Shown: piece after piece, positions 43,185 through 53,090 of the stretch
Position numbering within the stretch: position 1 is the stretch's first letter
Layout: the number at the start of each line of letters is the position of its first letter
NCBI GenBank assembly: GCA_023460795.1
Contig: JAEWPC010000007.1
Span: 1-64,000, forward strand
Length of the DNA stretch: 64,000 nucleotides
Direction: 5' to 3'
DNA from: Bacillota bacterium
GTDB taxonomy: Bacteria > Bacillota > Bacilli > Paenibacillales > Paenibacillaceae
Notes under the pieces: generated by a model
What the model saw: only the letters and a program-made list of their open reading frames with translations
Told to the model about the DNA's origin: nothing
Databases searched by the model: none
Translations under genes and position numbers: made by a program

Positions 43185-46100
43185 GTGGGGATCATCGGAA
43201 GATCAGGTAACGGGATGCGATTCGGATTACGGGCGGCGGGTTTCGCGCTGATCCCGCTGCTTTCGTTCGCTCTGTTATATTTCATCAATTCGTACACGGT
43301 GCCTGACGGATCGGCGCCGAAGGCTCGGCATGGCGAGATCGACCTGAGCCAATGGCAGTTCGGCCCGTGGCATACGGTCAATCTGGACGGGGAATGGACG
43401 TTCTATCCGGACAAGCTGTACGAGCCCGAGGATTTCCGGGACGGGAGGGTCTCCCCTTCAACCGCACCCTATGCGACGATTCCGAACGCGTGGTACGGCA
43501 GCTCTCCCGTTGACGAAGCGAGCGAGGCGCGGTACGGGACATATCGGCTGTTCGTTCGCGTGAGCGACGAAGACCGGAGCTACGGCATTAGGATCCCGAA
43601 CGTAAACTCGGCGCACCGCCTATTCATCAACGGACATTTGGTCGGCAATGGGGGACGTCCGGCGGATAACGTGGCTGAGTACGAGCCGGAGAACAAACCT
43701 TATTTGACTTTCGCGCGGGCCGAGAGCGGAAAGCTGGACGTCGTATTGCAGGTAGCCAATCTTAACGCTGCGTACAAAGGCGGATTCGAGGACATTAGTC
43801 TCGGATTGCAGAAGGATATGCTGCTCATCGAGCGGGTGCATTTCGGAACGGAGTTCTCGGGGGTTTTTATCCTGCTTCTCTTCGCGGGATATCATTTGAC
43901 GATCTATTTGCTGAGGCTAAAAGATAAGGCGTATTTGTACAGCGCGTTGTATTACTTGACGATGCTCTTCCTTCTCGTGACGGACGGCGAGAAGCTGACG
44001 TTGCAGCTATTGCCCGAACTGCCTTATAGCTGGGTAGGCAAGCTGAATGATCTGGGCGGCTTCTCCAATGTTGCGCTGCTCGGCATGTTTCTTCATTGTC
44101 TGGACGTCAAGCTGCTGAGCCGCAGATACCTCTATGCGCTGCTTGCCCCGATCGCCGTCTATCTGGCTGCCGTTATCGTATTTCCTTATCCGGATTACCG
44201 GGTGCTGGGCAATCTTCCGTGGACCTATGCCATGCTGGTCGTCATCCTGTACTCGTACCAGGTCATCCGGTTACTCGTCAAACGGGACGGCCGGTTAAGC
44301 CGCAACGAAACGCTGTTGCTGATCGGCTTGCTGACATCCATAACGTTAATTCTCGCGTTCGGGCTGCTATATTCGCTCAGCCTTGTGCAGACGGATATCG
44401 GGAGGCGTATTTCATTCCTGGCGGCGCTTGTATTCATGAACGCGCTGCTAGCGCTGCGGCTCACGAACGCCATGAGCCGTACGGAGCAGTTGACCGATCA
44501 ACTCGTGTTGCGGGATCAGCTCAAAGACGAGTTCCTCGCAAGCACGTCGCACGAGTTGAAGACGCCGCTGCATGGCATTCAGAACATTACGGCTTACTTG
44601 CTCGATGACAAGGCGGGAGCGCTGAACGATCGACAGCGCAATGAACTGACGCTCATCCAAGACACGTCGACGAAGCTAACGGCTCTCGTGAACGACTTGA
44701 CGGACGTCGTGCGGCTCCGCCACGGGGATCTGCGACTTCAACAGTCGACTCTTGACTTGCGCGTCGCCGCGCAAACCGCGTTCCAGGTGCTCGAATTCGA
44801 GCTGGCGGGCAAAGACGTCGCATGGTCGAACCGGATTCCGCAGGGAACGTTCGCGCTGGCGGACGAGAACCGGGTGCGCCAAGTGCTATACAATCTGATC
44901 CATAATGCCATTAAACATACGAAGCAAGGGCGAATCGAGATCGAGGCGAGCCTCGAAGGCGGCGAAGTCGCGGTATTCGTGAACGATACGGGCGTAGGCA
45001 TAGCTCGGGAAAACCACGAATCGATATTCGGTTATTTCGAGCAGGCGGAGGCGCCGCCGGAAGGCGGTTATACCGGAATGGGGCTCGGCTTGTTCATAAG
45101 CCGGCAGCTCGTCGAACGGATGGGCGGGCGCATATGGGTCGATCGTTCCGAACCGGGTCAAGGCACTCGGATGGCGTTCGCTCTTCCGGCCGGGGTGGTG
45201 CCGATTGAATCGATGGTTGCCGCGGCGTCGGAGATCGATGAGAAGCCGAGGGCGGCATCGGCCGACATGGAAATCGTGAAGCAGGATCGCGAACACACGG
45301 TGCTTGCCGTGGACGATGAAGCGTCGAACCTACGTATCCTGCTCAACTTGCTAGGCGACGAGTACAATGTGCTGACGGCAACGTCGGCACAGGAAGCGTT
45401 GCGCAAGCTGGATGAACATCCGGAGATCGACCTGCTCATCTTGGACGTCATGATGCCGGAAATGTCCGGTATCGACCTGTGCCGCAGCGTGCGGGAGAAG
45501 CGTTCCGTTATCGAGCTGCCGATTTTGTTCGCGACGGCGAAGGATTCGCTTCACGACATCGAGCTATGCTTCCGGGCGGGCGGCAACGACTTCATCGCCA
45601 AGCCGTTCGACTCGAAGACGCTTGCCGCCCGGGTTCGTACCCTGTTGTCGATGAAATCGTCGATGGAGCGCGCCATGAGGCACGAGATGGCGTTTTTGCA
45701 GGCGCAGATCAAACCCCATTTTCTGTACAACGCCCTCAGCAGCATTATCGCGTTCTGTTACACGGACGGGGAGAAAGCCGCTCATCTGCTCTCGATGCTG
45801 AGCCGCTATTTGCGGACGGTGTTCGAGCAAGACGGACGTACTTCGCTAGTGGCGCTGGGCCAGGAGCTGGAGCTGATTCAAGCGTACGTGGAAATCGAGA
45901 AGGCGAGGTTCGGGACTCGCCTAACGTACCGGCTGCAGGCCGACCCGGAGCTTAACGAATACGTCATTCCCGCCTTGGCGATTCAGCCTTTCGTCGAGAA
46001 CGCGATTCGCCACGGTTTGTTCGAGAAGGAGGGGAACGGCGCGGTGACGCTTACGATCGCGGACGGTAACGGCTACTTGCGGTTCGATATCGTCGACGAC

Positions 46101-46286
46101 GGGGTCGGTATGCCGGATGACGCGGTCTACTTGCTTCAGTCGGGTGAACGGCCGGACGGGGCAGGTATCGGGATGACGAACGTGCGCAGGCGTTTGGCGG
46201 CGATCCCGGGCGCAAGCTTAACCATCGATTCAGCGTTAGAACGAGGAACGAGGGTAACGGTGTATTTGCCGAAGGCGACAGAATGA
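43185..46286 (+). CDS. Hybrid sensor kinase with two kinase modules and a central receiver
   Basis: A 1033-residue membrane protein. After a first membrane helix (about 18-38), an extracytoplasmic jelly-roll-like domain (WQFGPWHTVNLDGEW, near 55) leads to seven membrane helices (7TMR-DISM-like, about 225-435). Then a HisKA domain (STSHELKTPLHG, His near 455) and HATPase (GLGLFISRQLVERMGG); a receiver near 704-825 (ILDVMMPEMSG, Asp near 754); and a LytS-type kinase (QIKPHFLYNAL near 841) with a second HATPase to the end. GTG 43185 follows AGGAGG at 43172-43177; the longer frame starts in the preceding terminator. The partner is the response regulator at 46303. Confidence 0.9.
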   Translation: MGIIGRSGNGMRFGLRAAGFALIPLLSFALLYFINSYTVPDGSAPKARHGEIDLSQWQFGPWHTVNLDGEWTFYPDKLYEPEDFRDGRVSPSTAPYATIPNAWYGSSPVDEASEARYGTYRLFVRVSDEDRSYGIRIPNVNSAHRLFINGHLVGNGGRPADNVAEYEPENKPYLTFARAESGKLDVVLQVANLNAAYKGGFEDISLGLQKDMLLIERVHFGTEFSGVFILLLFAGYHLTIYLLRLKDKAYLYSALYYLTMLFLLVTDGEKLTLQLLPELPYSWVGKLNDLGGFSNVALLGMFLHCLDVKLLSRRYLYALLAPIAVYLAAVIVFPYPDYRVLGNLPWTYAMLVVILYSYQVIRLLVKRDGRLSRNETLLLIGLLTSITLILAFGLLYSLSLVQTDIGRRISFLAALVFMNALLALRLTNAMSRTEQLTDQLVLRDQLKDEFLASTSHELKTPLHGIQNITAYLLDDKAGALNDRQRNELTLIQDTSTKLTALVNDLTDVVRLRHGDLRLQQSTLDLRVAAQTAFQVLEFELAGKDVAWSNRIPQGTFALADENRVRQVLYNLIHNAIKHTKQGRIEIEASLEGGEVAVFVNDTGVGIARENHESIFGYFEQAEAPPEGGYTGMGLGLFISRQLVERMGGRIWVDRSEPGQGTRMAFALPAGVVPIESMVAAASEIDEKPRAASADMEIVKQDREHTVLAVDDEASNLRILLNLLGDEYNVLTATSAQEALRKLDEHPEIDLLILDVMMPEMSGIDLCRSVREKRSVIELPILFATAKDSLHDIELCFRAGGNDFIAKPFDSKTLAARVRTLLSMKSSMERAMRHEMAFLQAQIKPHFLYNALSSIIAFCYTDGEKAAHLLSMLSRYLRTVFEQDGRTSLVALGQELELIQAYVEIEKARFGTRLTYRLQADPELNEYVIPALAIQPFVENAIRHGLFEKEGNGAVTLTIADGNGYLRFDIVDDGVGMPDDAVYLLQSGERPDGAGIGMTNVRRRLAAIPGASLTIDSALERGTRVTVYLPKATE

Positions 46287-46302
46287 ACGAGGAGGATGAT
46301 CC

Positions 46303-47439
46303 ATGCTTCGCGTCATGATCGTGGAAGACGAACGCCCGATTCTCGGGCTGATGGAATTGCTCGTCGGACGCCATTCGATGCTGGGAGCGGTCGGAGCGTT
46401 CACGAGCCCGCTGGACGCGTTGCAACGATTCGAGGAACTGAAGCCGGACGCGGTATTCCTCGACGTGGAGATGCCGAGGATGGGCGGTATCGAGCTCGCG
46501 GAGAAGCTTCGGTCGATCGACGAGGACGTGCAACTCGTCTTTACGACGGCGTATCCGAATTATGCGGTCGACGCGTTCCGCGTCAGCGCGGTGGATTATT
46601 TGCTTAAACCGGTAACGCCGGACGCCTTGGAGCGGGTTGTCGCCAGGCTCGCCAAAAACCATGCGTTGCGATCGGAGAAGCAGACTCAGCCGATCAAGTC
46701 CGAGCATGCGACCGTAAGCTGTCTAGGGACGTTCGAGACGAGGATGGCGGACGGCCGAACGATGAGTTGGCCGACTCGTAAAACGGAGGAGCTGTTCGCT
46801 TATTTGCTCGCCTATCCGGACCGGCTGGCGGGCAAGTGGCAGCTGGCCGATCTGCTCTGGCCGGAGATGGACGAAGAGCGCGCGATCCACAATCTTCACA
46901 ACACGGTCTACCGGTTGAAAAAGTCGCTGAAGGAAGCGGGATTGCCGGTCGACGTGACGCACACGAACGAAGGGTATCGCATGCAGGCGCCGCAAGGTTT
47001 CTCCGACTTGGAGATGTTGCGGGATGCCGCGGGAAATCTGGCGGGGGCGGCGAGCATCCCTGACGAGAAGGCTGCGGCCGCAGCGGAGCGTGCGTTCCGC
47101 GCTTATCGAGGCGAGTTGTTCGGCGGCAAAGATTACGCATGGAGCGCGGGAGTCGCGGCGGAAGCCGCTTCGCAGTGCAGAACGCTTGCGCGGCGGCTAG
47201 CCGGATGGCATCGTGAGAGCGGCGGAGGACTTGTCGCGGCGAAGGACGTTCTGCGAGCGTTCGTGACGCACTCGCCGCTGGACGAAGACATGAACGCGGA
47301 GCTTCTGCGGCTCTATGCGGACGGTGGCGAGGCGGGAATGTTCCGCAGCCACTACGAGCGATACGCGAGGCTGCTGGACGATGAGCTAGGCATCGCGCCT
47401 TCGGCGGAATTGAAGGAGCTGGCGGCGCGGGTCGGGTAA
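46303..47439 (+). CDS. Response regulator with winged-helix and BTAD (SARP-like) domains
   Basis: A 378-residue protein. Receiver 1-120 with phospho-Asp in VFLDVEMPRMGG near 54 and the conserved Lys in YLLKPVTPD. Residues about 145-235 form a winged helix of the SARP type (ELFAYLLAYPDRLAGKWQLADLLWP, YRLKKSLKEAGL). The remainder is the bacterial transcriptional activator (BTAD) domain with helical repeats, ending ERYARLLDDELGIAPSAELKEL. It starts 17 nt after the kinase gene, with GAGGAGG upstream. A terminator follows. Targets unknown; the SLH protein downstream is one candidate. Confidence 0.9.
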   Translation: MLRVMIVEDERPILGLMELLVGRHSMLGAVGAFTSPLDALQRFEELKPDAVFLDVEMPRMGGIELAEKLRSIDEDVQLVFTTAYPNYAVDAFRVSAVDYLLKPVTPDALERVVARLAKNHALRSEKQTQPIKSEHATVSCLGTFETRMADGRTMSWPTRKTEELFAYLLAYPDRLAGKWQLADLLWPEMDEERAIHNLHNTVYRLKKSLKEAGLPVDVTHTNEGYRMQAPQGFSDLEMLRDAAGNLAGAASIPDEKAAAAAERAFRAYRGELFGGKDYAWSAGVAAEAASQCRTLARRLAGWHRESGGGLVAAKDVLRAFVTHSPLDEDMNAELLRLYADGGEAGMFRSHYERYARLLDDELGIAPSAELKELAARVG

Positions 47440-47456
47440 CGAAGGATGTGAATAGG

Positions 47457-47489
47457 GACGAAACGGGGGAAGCCCCGTTTCGTCTTTTT
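47457..47489 (+). terminator. Terminator after the response regulator
   Basis: A 12-bp stem, GACGAAACGGGG/CCCCGTTTCGTC, with loop GAAG and a T run. Confidence 0.93.
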
Positions 47490-47591
47490 GTCGTTCTATG
47501 CGTTTTTTGTGAGTATTTTGGGAGGAAGGGGGAGTAAAGTTGTCCGAGAACAATCACGACGTGCAGAAGAATAAAAGACGGAGGTTGACGG

Positions 47592-50500
47592 ATGAGAAGG
47601 AAATGGATGAAGCTCGCGCGAACGGCGCTTGCGCTTACCGTAGCATGGCAGGCGGTGCTGACTTGGGCAGTCGCGGAGCGGGCGGAGGCGGCGCGAACGG
47701 GTCAATGGCAATGGGAATCGGTCGGGTCCGGCGTCGTAGATAATCTCCCCGCTTTTAACTTCGATTTAGCCGTTCACGATAACAAGCCCTACTTGTTCTA
47801 TAATCCTAACGGAGGTCCGGGAATCGTCAAAACTTGGAACGGTTCGGCTTGGACGACGGTGGGCGGCGGTAACGTATCGTCGGATAATATCGGCGACGCG
47901 TCCCTCGATATCGGATCTGACGGACAAATGTACGTTGCCTATACTAACCGCAGCGGGTACCCTAACTCGGCGGTAGTTCGCAAGCTTGAAGGCTCCGATT
48001 GGGTCGAACTGGGCGGCGGCGGAACTTTGTCCGCTTCCGAGGGAGCGGGATATGTCGGTGTCGTTGCCGCGGTATATGGCAATCCGGCCATGTACTATCA
48101 AGAAATGCTCGGCTCGCAGCGGACGTTCGTTCGCCACTTCGACGGTACGGCTTGGACGCCGGCCGTCGCGGTGTCGGGTATCGATAGCAATCTGCCGGAT
48201 ATGGCGGTAAGCCCGCAAGGCCAGCCCGCTCTCATCTACGCGGACGGCTCTACCGGTTACTATCGGCCGGCGGCGAGGATTTACGACGGTACGGCTTGGC
48301 AGACGCTGGGCAACGATCAATTCTCGATCTTCTCGGCCAATTACCCTTCGATTCGCTTCGCTGCCGACGGCACGGCTTACGCTGCATTCAGTACCGGAAA
48401 CGCGCCGGATAACGGTTATGCTTATCTCTATAAGCTTACGGAAGGAACGTGGGTACTGCTGCAGCAATGGGAATCGCACGGTTTGCAGAGGGTAGCGCTC
48501 GCCATCGATCCGCTGACGAATGATCCGTTCGCGGCTTATTTCGACCGAAGCGGGAAGGCCCAGGTTAAGCAGTGGAACGGAGCAACGTTGATAGATGCGG
48601 GGTCTTTGGACGGCTTTGCGTCGGTTCAGGACGCGCTCCAATTAGAGTTCAGCGATAACGGGACAGGGTATTTGGCGTTCAGGGACGCACTCGGCCATCT
48701 GGGCGTCGTTCGGTATTCGCCGGATAAGACTGTGCCAGTGCTATTATCTACCGCGCCTCTCGCCGATGCGGAGGGAGTGGATGCGAACGCGAATCTGTCC
48801 TTAACGTTCAATGAACCCGTTAAGAGCGTTGCGGGCCATGGAATCGAGATTTGCATCGAGGATGGAGATCCATGTCAGCGACTGGATGCGGGAAGCGCCA
48901 GCGTATCCATTACGGGAGCCGTCGCTACGATTGACTTTCCGGCTAGCCTGAGGGGAGTAACGAAGTACAGAGTCGTTGCGGAGGCCGGAGCGTTCGCCGA
49001 TCTGAGCGACAACCCGGCTGCGGAGATCGAGTGGACGTTCACGACGGACGTGGCGGCGCCTGATTCCCCGACCTTAAACACGGTGTCGGCAGGCGACGCT
49101 TCGGTATTGGTTATTGTCGACGCGCCGTATAACGGGGGAAGCGATATTCATCATTATACGGTCACCCTTCATCCGTACTCCGGCGGAGCGGATATCGTTG
49201 AAGAAACGGAAGGAACTTTGTATTTCAAGGCGGAATTGACGAACGGCGAGACATACGGCGTTACGGTGACGGCGACGAACGGCGCGGGAACCTCCGAGCC
49301 AAGCAGCTTGCAGACATTCGTGCCGTCAACGACGCCGGGTGCTCCTACGATAACGGAAGTCGTAGTCGGCAGTCGCACGGCCGCCGTTAGCTTCGACCCG
49401 CCGTCCAGCGACGGATTCAGTCCGATTCAGGAGTACTACGCGTATGCGAAGCAAGGCGGGGTGACGAAGAGAATAGGAATCGGCACCGCTTCGCCGATCA
49501 CCGTGACGGGACTAACGAACGGACAAACGTACTCTTTCACCGTCGTCGCCAAGAATATCAGGGGCGAATCCGCCGAGTCGTCCGCGTTAACGGGGACGCC
49601 GGGAGCGGTGCCGTCCGCGCCGACGAACGTGACGGCGGCCGGCGGCAACGAACGGGCGACGGTAAGCTTTACGCCGTCCGCGAGCAATGGCGGGTTTCCG
49701 ATTACGGGCTATCGGATCACGACGATACCGGGCGACGGATCGGAGAATCCGATTTCGGTGGATGTCGACGCGGACAAGTCATTCGGAATCGTAACCGGGT
49801 TGCGCAACGGCCAATACTACCAGTTCAAAGTCGTTGCAATGAACGCATGGGGAGTTTCGACGGAGGCGCAAACGTCCGTATGGACGCACTTGGGGACGGG
49901 GCCTGCCATGCCTACGGGGTTACTCGCCTCGGCAGCGAACGCCAAGGCGACGGTATCGTTCGATGAGCCGGATAACGGCGGATATCCGATTACGAAATAC
50001 CGCGTGACCGCGTGGTCAGGAGGAGTCGTTGCGGCGCAAGCCGAGGGGGCGTCCAGTCCGATCGAGGTAACGGGACTCCAGAACGGTACGGCTTATACGT
50101 TCACGGCGGAAGCATACAACGAGATCGGCTGGTCGGCGCCATCTCTCCATTCCCTTGCGGTAACGCCGATCGCGGTGCCCGATGCGCCGACGAACGTGAC
50201 GGCTACTGCGGGCAACGCCGCAGCGACGGTGACATTCGACGCGCCGGCGAGCAACGGGGGCAGCCCGATTACCGGTTACACGGTAACGGCAACTCCTGGC
50301 GGAGCGCAAGTAGAGCTGGATGCGGATGATGAGCTAAAGGCAAGCTTCGCGGGGCTAACCAACGGAACGGCATACACGTTCACGGTCGTCGCGATCAACG
50401 CGAACGGATCGTCCGCTGCGTCGAGCCCGTCCGCGGCGGTTACGCCGAGCGCGCCTGCACAGTCCATACCAAGCGCAGGCGGAGGAGCAGCGCCGACGCT

Positions 50501-51770
50501 ATCCTATAAATTAAATGTAACGATCGGAGCGGAATCGCTTGGTTCGCTGGAAGTGAATCGGGTAGAACAGCCGGGCGGCGGCTACGAGGATACGTTGGTG
50601 CTGTCCGCTACATTCGCTCGGGAGGCGGCGGCCAAGCTGAAGGCGGCGGGACGGACGGAATTGACGCTGTCGATGCCGCCAGCCGACCCGTCTAAGCCGG
50701 TTGCACTGCACCTGAGTATGCCGGTAGATGCGGTGAATGTTTTATCTAGCGCAGGGCTCGCTTTATCAATCGCGACCTCCGATGCGGATGTGTTCGTTCC
50801 GGCAGCATCGCTGCAGGGCTGGGAGCAAGAGTTAAAGCTTAGCATAGCCCCTATCCGCGATGCGGAGCAGATCGCGAAGCTGGGGGATAAGGCCGGCGAG
50901 GATGAGGCTGTTCGGGCAACGGCCGGCAACGGCGAGATCACGGTGTTCGGCAAGCCGATTAAGGTCGAGACGAACCTGCCCGGCGGCAAGCGCGGCATAA
51001 CGCTGACGCTGCCGTTCGGCGGCACGGCTCCAAGCGAGACGCGGCTTGCGGACATCGGCGTCTACATCGAGCATGAAGACGGAACGACGGAGCTTATTAG
51101 AGGAAGCGTCACCGAGCTTGGAGATCGGAAGGCCTATACTTTCGACGTGACCAAATTCAGTACTTTCGCGATCTTAAGTATCGACGGCTGGGGCGATTAC
51201 AAGCAAGCTGCAGCCCAAGCGCCGTATATTAGCGGGTACGATGGCGGGTTGTTTAAACCCGAGAGCGACTTAACGCGCGCGGAGCTGGCGACGATTCTGT
51301 ACAAGCTATATGCCGATAAGCTGCCGGCGAAGCCGAATGCTTCGACTCCATTCAAGGATGTCCCGGCTGCGTATTGGGCGAAGGGGGCGATCGATGCCGT
51401 CACGAGGCTCGGACTCATGAAGGGGATGCCGGATGGGAGATTCCGTCCGGATAAGCCGGTGACGCGAGCCGAGATGGCCGCAATCGCGGCCAATCTGCTG
51501 AGCGACGTTCCTGCAAGCGAGGCCGATACGATGGATAGCGCAGGACATTGGGCGGAAGCGGCGATCGCGAAGGCGAAGTCGGCCGGGATCATGACCGGTT
51601 ACAAAGACGGCAGGTTCCGCCCGGAACAGGCATTAAGCCGGGCGGAAGCGGTAACGATTCTTAACCGTCTTACCGGCCGACAGCCTATAACAACCCAGAA
51701 GCCTATTTTCAGGGATGTGCCAACGACGCACTGGGCCTACGGGGATATTCAAAGCGCGGCCGGCGCGTAA
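47592..51770 (+). CDS. SLH-domain surface protein with fibronectin type III repeats
   Basis: A 1392-residue exported protein. A signal peptide ends near 33 (ERAEA). Residues 35-380 have repeated blades such as KTWNGSAWTTVG and ARIYDGTAWQTLG, a beta-propeller-like array. An Ig-like domain (LSLTFNEPVKS) spans about 385-485, then about five fibronectin type III domains (490-960; ASNGGSPITGYTV is typical). After a Pro/Gly linker near 965, a ~200-residue domain precedes the SLH region (about 1205-1392): SLH1 partial, SLH2 and SLH3 complete, and a half unit ending HWAYGDIQSAAGA. SLH units bind pyruvylated wall polymers. GGAGG lies 8 nt before the ATG. Function unknown. Confidence 0.88.
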   Translation: MRRKWMKLARTALALTVAWQAVLTWAVAERAEAARTGQWQWESVGSGVVDNLPAFNFDLAVHDNKPYLFYNPNGGPGIVKTWNGSAWTTVGGGNVSSDNIGDASLDIGSDGQMYVAYTNRSGYPNSAVVRKLEGSDWVELGGGGTLSASEGAGYVGVVAAVYGNPAMYYQEMLGSQRTFVRHFDGTAWTPAVAVSGIDSNLPDMAVSPQGQPALIYADGSTGYYRPAARIYDGTAWQTLGNDQFSIFSANYPSIRFAADGTAYAAFSTGNAPDNGYAYLYKLTEGTWVLLQQWESHGLQRVALAIDPLTNDPFAAYFDRSGKAQVKQWNGATLIDAGSLDGFASVQDALQLEFSDNGTGYLAFRDALGHLGVVRYSPDKTVPVLLSTAPLADAEGVDANANLSLTFNEPVKSVAGHGIEICIEDGDPCQRLDAGSASVSITGAVATIDFPASLRGVTKYRVVAEAGAFADLSDNPAAEIEWTFTTDVAAPDSPTLNTVSAGDASVLVIVDAPYNGGSDIHHYTVTLHPYSGGADIVEETEGTLYFKAELTNGETYGVTVTATNGAGTSEPSSLQTFVPSTTPGAPTITEVVVGSRTAAVSFDPPSSDGFSPIQEYYAYAKQGGVTKRIGIGTASPITVTGLTNGQTYSFTVVAKNIRGESAESSALTGTPGAVPSAPTNVTAAGGNERATVSFTPSASNGGFPITGYRITTIPGDGSENPISVDVDADKSFGIVTGLRNGQYYQFKVVAMNAWGVSTEAQTSVWTHLGTGPAMPTGLLASAANAKATVSFDEPDNGGYPITKYRVTAWSGGVVAAQAEGASSPIEVTGLQNGTAYTFTAEAYNEIGWSAPSLHSLAVTPIAVPDAPTNVTATAGNAAATVTFDAPASNGGSPITGYTVTATPGGAQVELDADDELKASFAGLTNGTAYTFTVVAINANGSSAASSPSAAVTPSAPAQSIPSAGGGAAPTLSYKLNVTIGAESLGSLEVNRVEQPGGGYEDTLVLSATFAREAAAKLKAAGRTELTLSMPPADPSKPVALHLSMPVDAVNVLSSAGLALSIATSDADVFVPAASLQGWEQELKLSIAPIRDAEQIAKLGDKAGEDEAVRATAGNGEITVFGKPIKVETNLPGGKRGITLTLPFGGTAPSETRLADIGVYIEHEDGTTELIRGSVTELGDRKAYTFDVTKFSTFAILSIDGWGDYKQAAAQAPYISGYDGGLFKPESDLTRAELATILYKLYADKLPAKPNASTPFKDVPAAYWAKGAIDAVTRLGLMKGMPDGRFRPDKPVTRAEMAAIAANLLSDVPASEADTMDSAGHWAEAAIAKAKSAGIMTGYKDGRFRPEQALSRAEAVTILNRLTGRQPITTQKPIFRDVPTTHWAYGDIQSAAGA

Positions 51771-51795
51771 CCTTAATAACTGCCGGCAACAAACC

Positions 51796-51830
51796 AAACC
51801 GCCAGGGGATCGCGTCCCTGGCGGTTTCCT
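51796..51830. terminator. Terminator shared by the SLH gene and the convergent LCP gene
   Basis: AAACCGCCAGGG pairs perfectly with CCCTGGCGGTTT around GATCGCGT. T-rich sequence follows on both sides (TCCTGTTT; TTTGTT on the minus strand). Confidence 0.85.
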
Positions 51831-51832
51831 GT

Positions 51833-52876
51833 TTATAGAGACAACTGCTCCTGCACGTAGGTCTTGATCTTGTCTTCGTCCACGACGAGCACGTCCATGT
51901 CGTTGATTCTGGCGTCCTTGAACGCTCCGTTCTGAGGGAGCTGGATGCCCGCGATGTTGCTCGTATCGAGCTTCATGCCGAGACGGGCAAGCTTAAGCAG
52001 ATCGTCCGGCGGAATATCGGTCTCGATGTACGGAGCGATGCTGTTCAACAGCTGCGGCAGCCGGATGAGCGACGTCGTCTTCTTCATCTCGTCGGCGATA
52101 GCGGAGAGGAAGCGGCGCTGCCGGTCGGATCGGCCGTAGTCGGATTGAATATCGCTGCGGAACCGAACGTATTGCAGCGCGGTCAATCCGTCCATGTGCT
52201 GCATGCCGGCTTCCAGATTAATATTGTACCTCGGGTCGTCGCGGTTGTCCGTGCGGCGCATCGGTTTGTCGACTTCGAAATCGATGCCTCCGAGCGCGTC
52301 GATGAGCGAGATGAAGCCTTCGAAATCGGTATAGACGTAATGGTGGATCGGCAAGTCGACGAGGTCGCTGACGGTGCTCATCGCCAGGCGCGGTCCGCCG
52401 AACGTGACCGCCGCGTTGATCCGGTTCGAGCCGTGATGGGCGATGCTCGTATACGTGTCGCGCAAGATGGAGAACAGATGAATGTCTTTGGCGACCGGAT
52501 CGATGGACGCGATCATCATCGTGTCGGAGCGGGGATGCGAGTCGGCTTTCATGCCTCTGGAATCTCCGCCTAGCAGCAGGATGTTCACGCGTTCGGTGCC
52601 GTCCCATTCGGGCGGAGCCGGAATCGGCACGGGAGGACCGCCTTCGATCGGCGCCGTATCCATAGTCGGGATATTCTCGGAGTTCTTGTATATCTCGTCG
52701 GCGAACGACTTGACCGAGTGATAATAGTAGGCAATGACCAGACATAATGCGAGCACGACGCTCAGGCTGGAGTATAGAATAATTCTACGCGTTTGCCGGG
52801 ACATGCGCCGCTTAGGCCTAAGCCTAGGAGATAAAGGCGTCTGTTCGGGGGAAGGCGGTTGCTGTTCGGAGTTCAC
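51833..52876 (-). CDS. LytR-CpsA-Psr (LCP) family wall-polymer ligase
   Basis: A 347-residue type II membrane protein: a short basic cytoplasmic tail rich in Pro, one membrane helix (IILYSSLSVVLALCLVIAYYY, split near 32-52), then the LCP domain. Motifs are VNILLLGGDSRGMKADSHPRSDTMMIASID (phosphate-binding Arg/Asp), FILRDT-like FSILRDTYTSI and ALQYVRFRSD. LCP enzymes attach teichoic acid or capsule chains from lipid carriers to peptidoglycan. GTG 52876 follows AAAGGA by 8 nt; a TTG at 52894 is the alternative. A substrate from the TagO product is possible. Confidence 0.92.
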   Translation of the reverse strand: MNSEQQPPSPEQTPLSPRLRPKRRMSRQTRRIILYSSLSVVLALCLVIAYYYHSVKSFADEIYKNSENIPTMDTAPIEGGPPVPIPAPPEWDGTERVNILLLGGDSRGMKADSHPRSDTMMIASIDPVAKDIHLFSILRDTYTSIAHHGSNRINAAVTFGGPRLAMSTVSDLVDLPIHHYVYTDFEGFISLIDALGGIDFEVDKPMRRTDNRDDPRYNINLEAGMQHMDGLTALQYVRFRSDIQSDYGRSDRQRRFLSAIADEMKKTTSLIRLPQLLNSIAPYIETDIPPDDLLKLARLGMKLDTSNIAGIQLPQNGAFKDARINDMDVLVVDEDKIKTYVQEQLSL

Positions 52877-53090
52877 GGGACCAATCCTTTCCAAGAGCGT
52901 TCAGCTAAATATACGACTCGGAGCGGCAGAAAGTTTTCCCGTTGGAGAAAAAAACGTGCGGGCGTTCGCGCAATCGCTCCAAAATGCCATATAAAGAGAG
53001 CAAAAAGGTTGCTCGGAACGGTGCATGCATTCCCCTATAATGAAGAAGAGTAAGGACGCGATCACATTCGAGTAGGATGGTGTGTAGACA

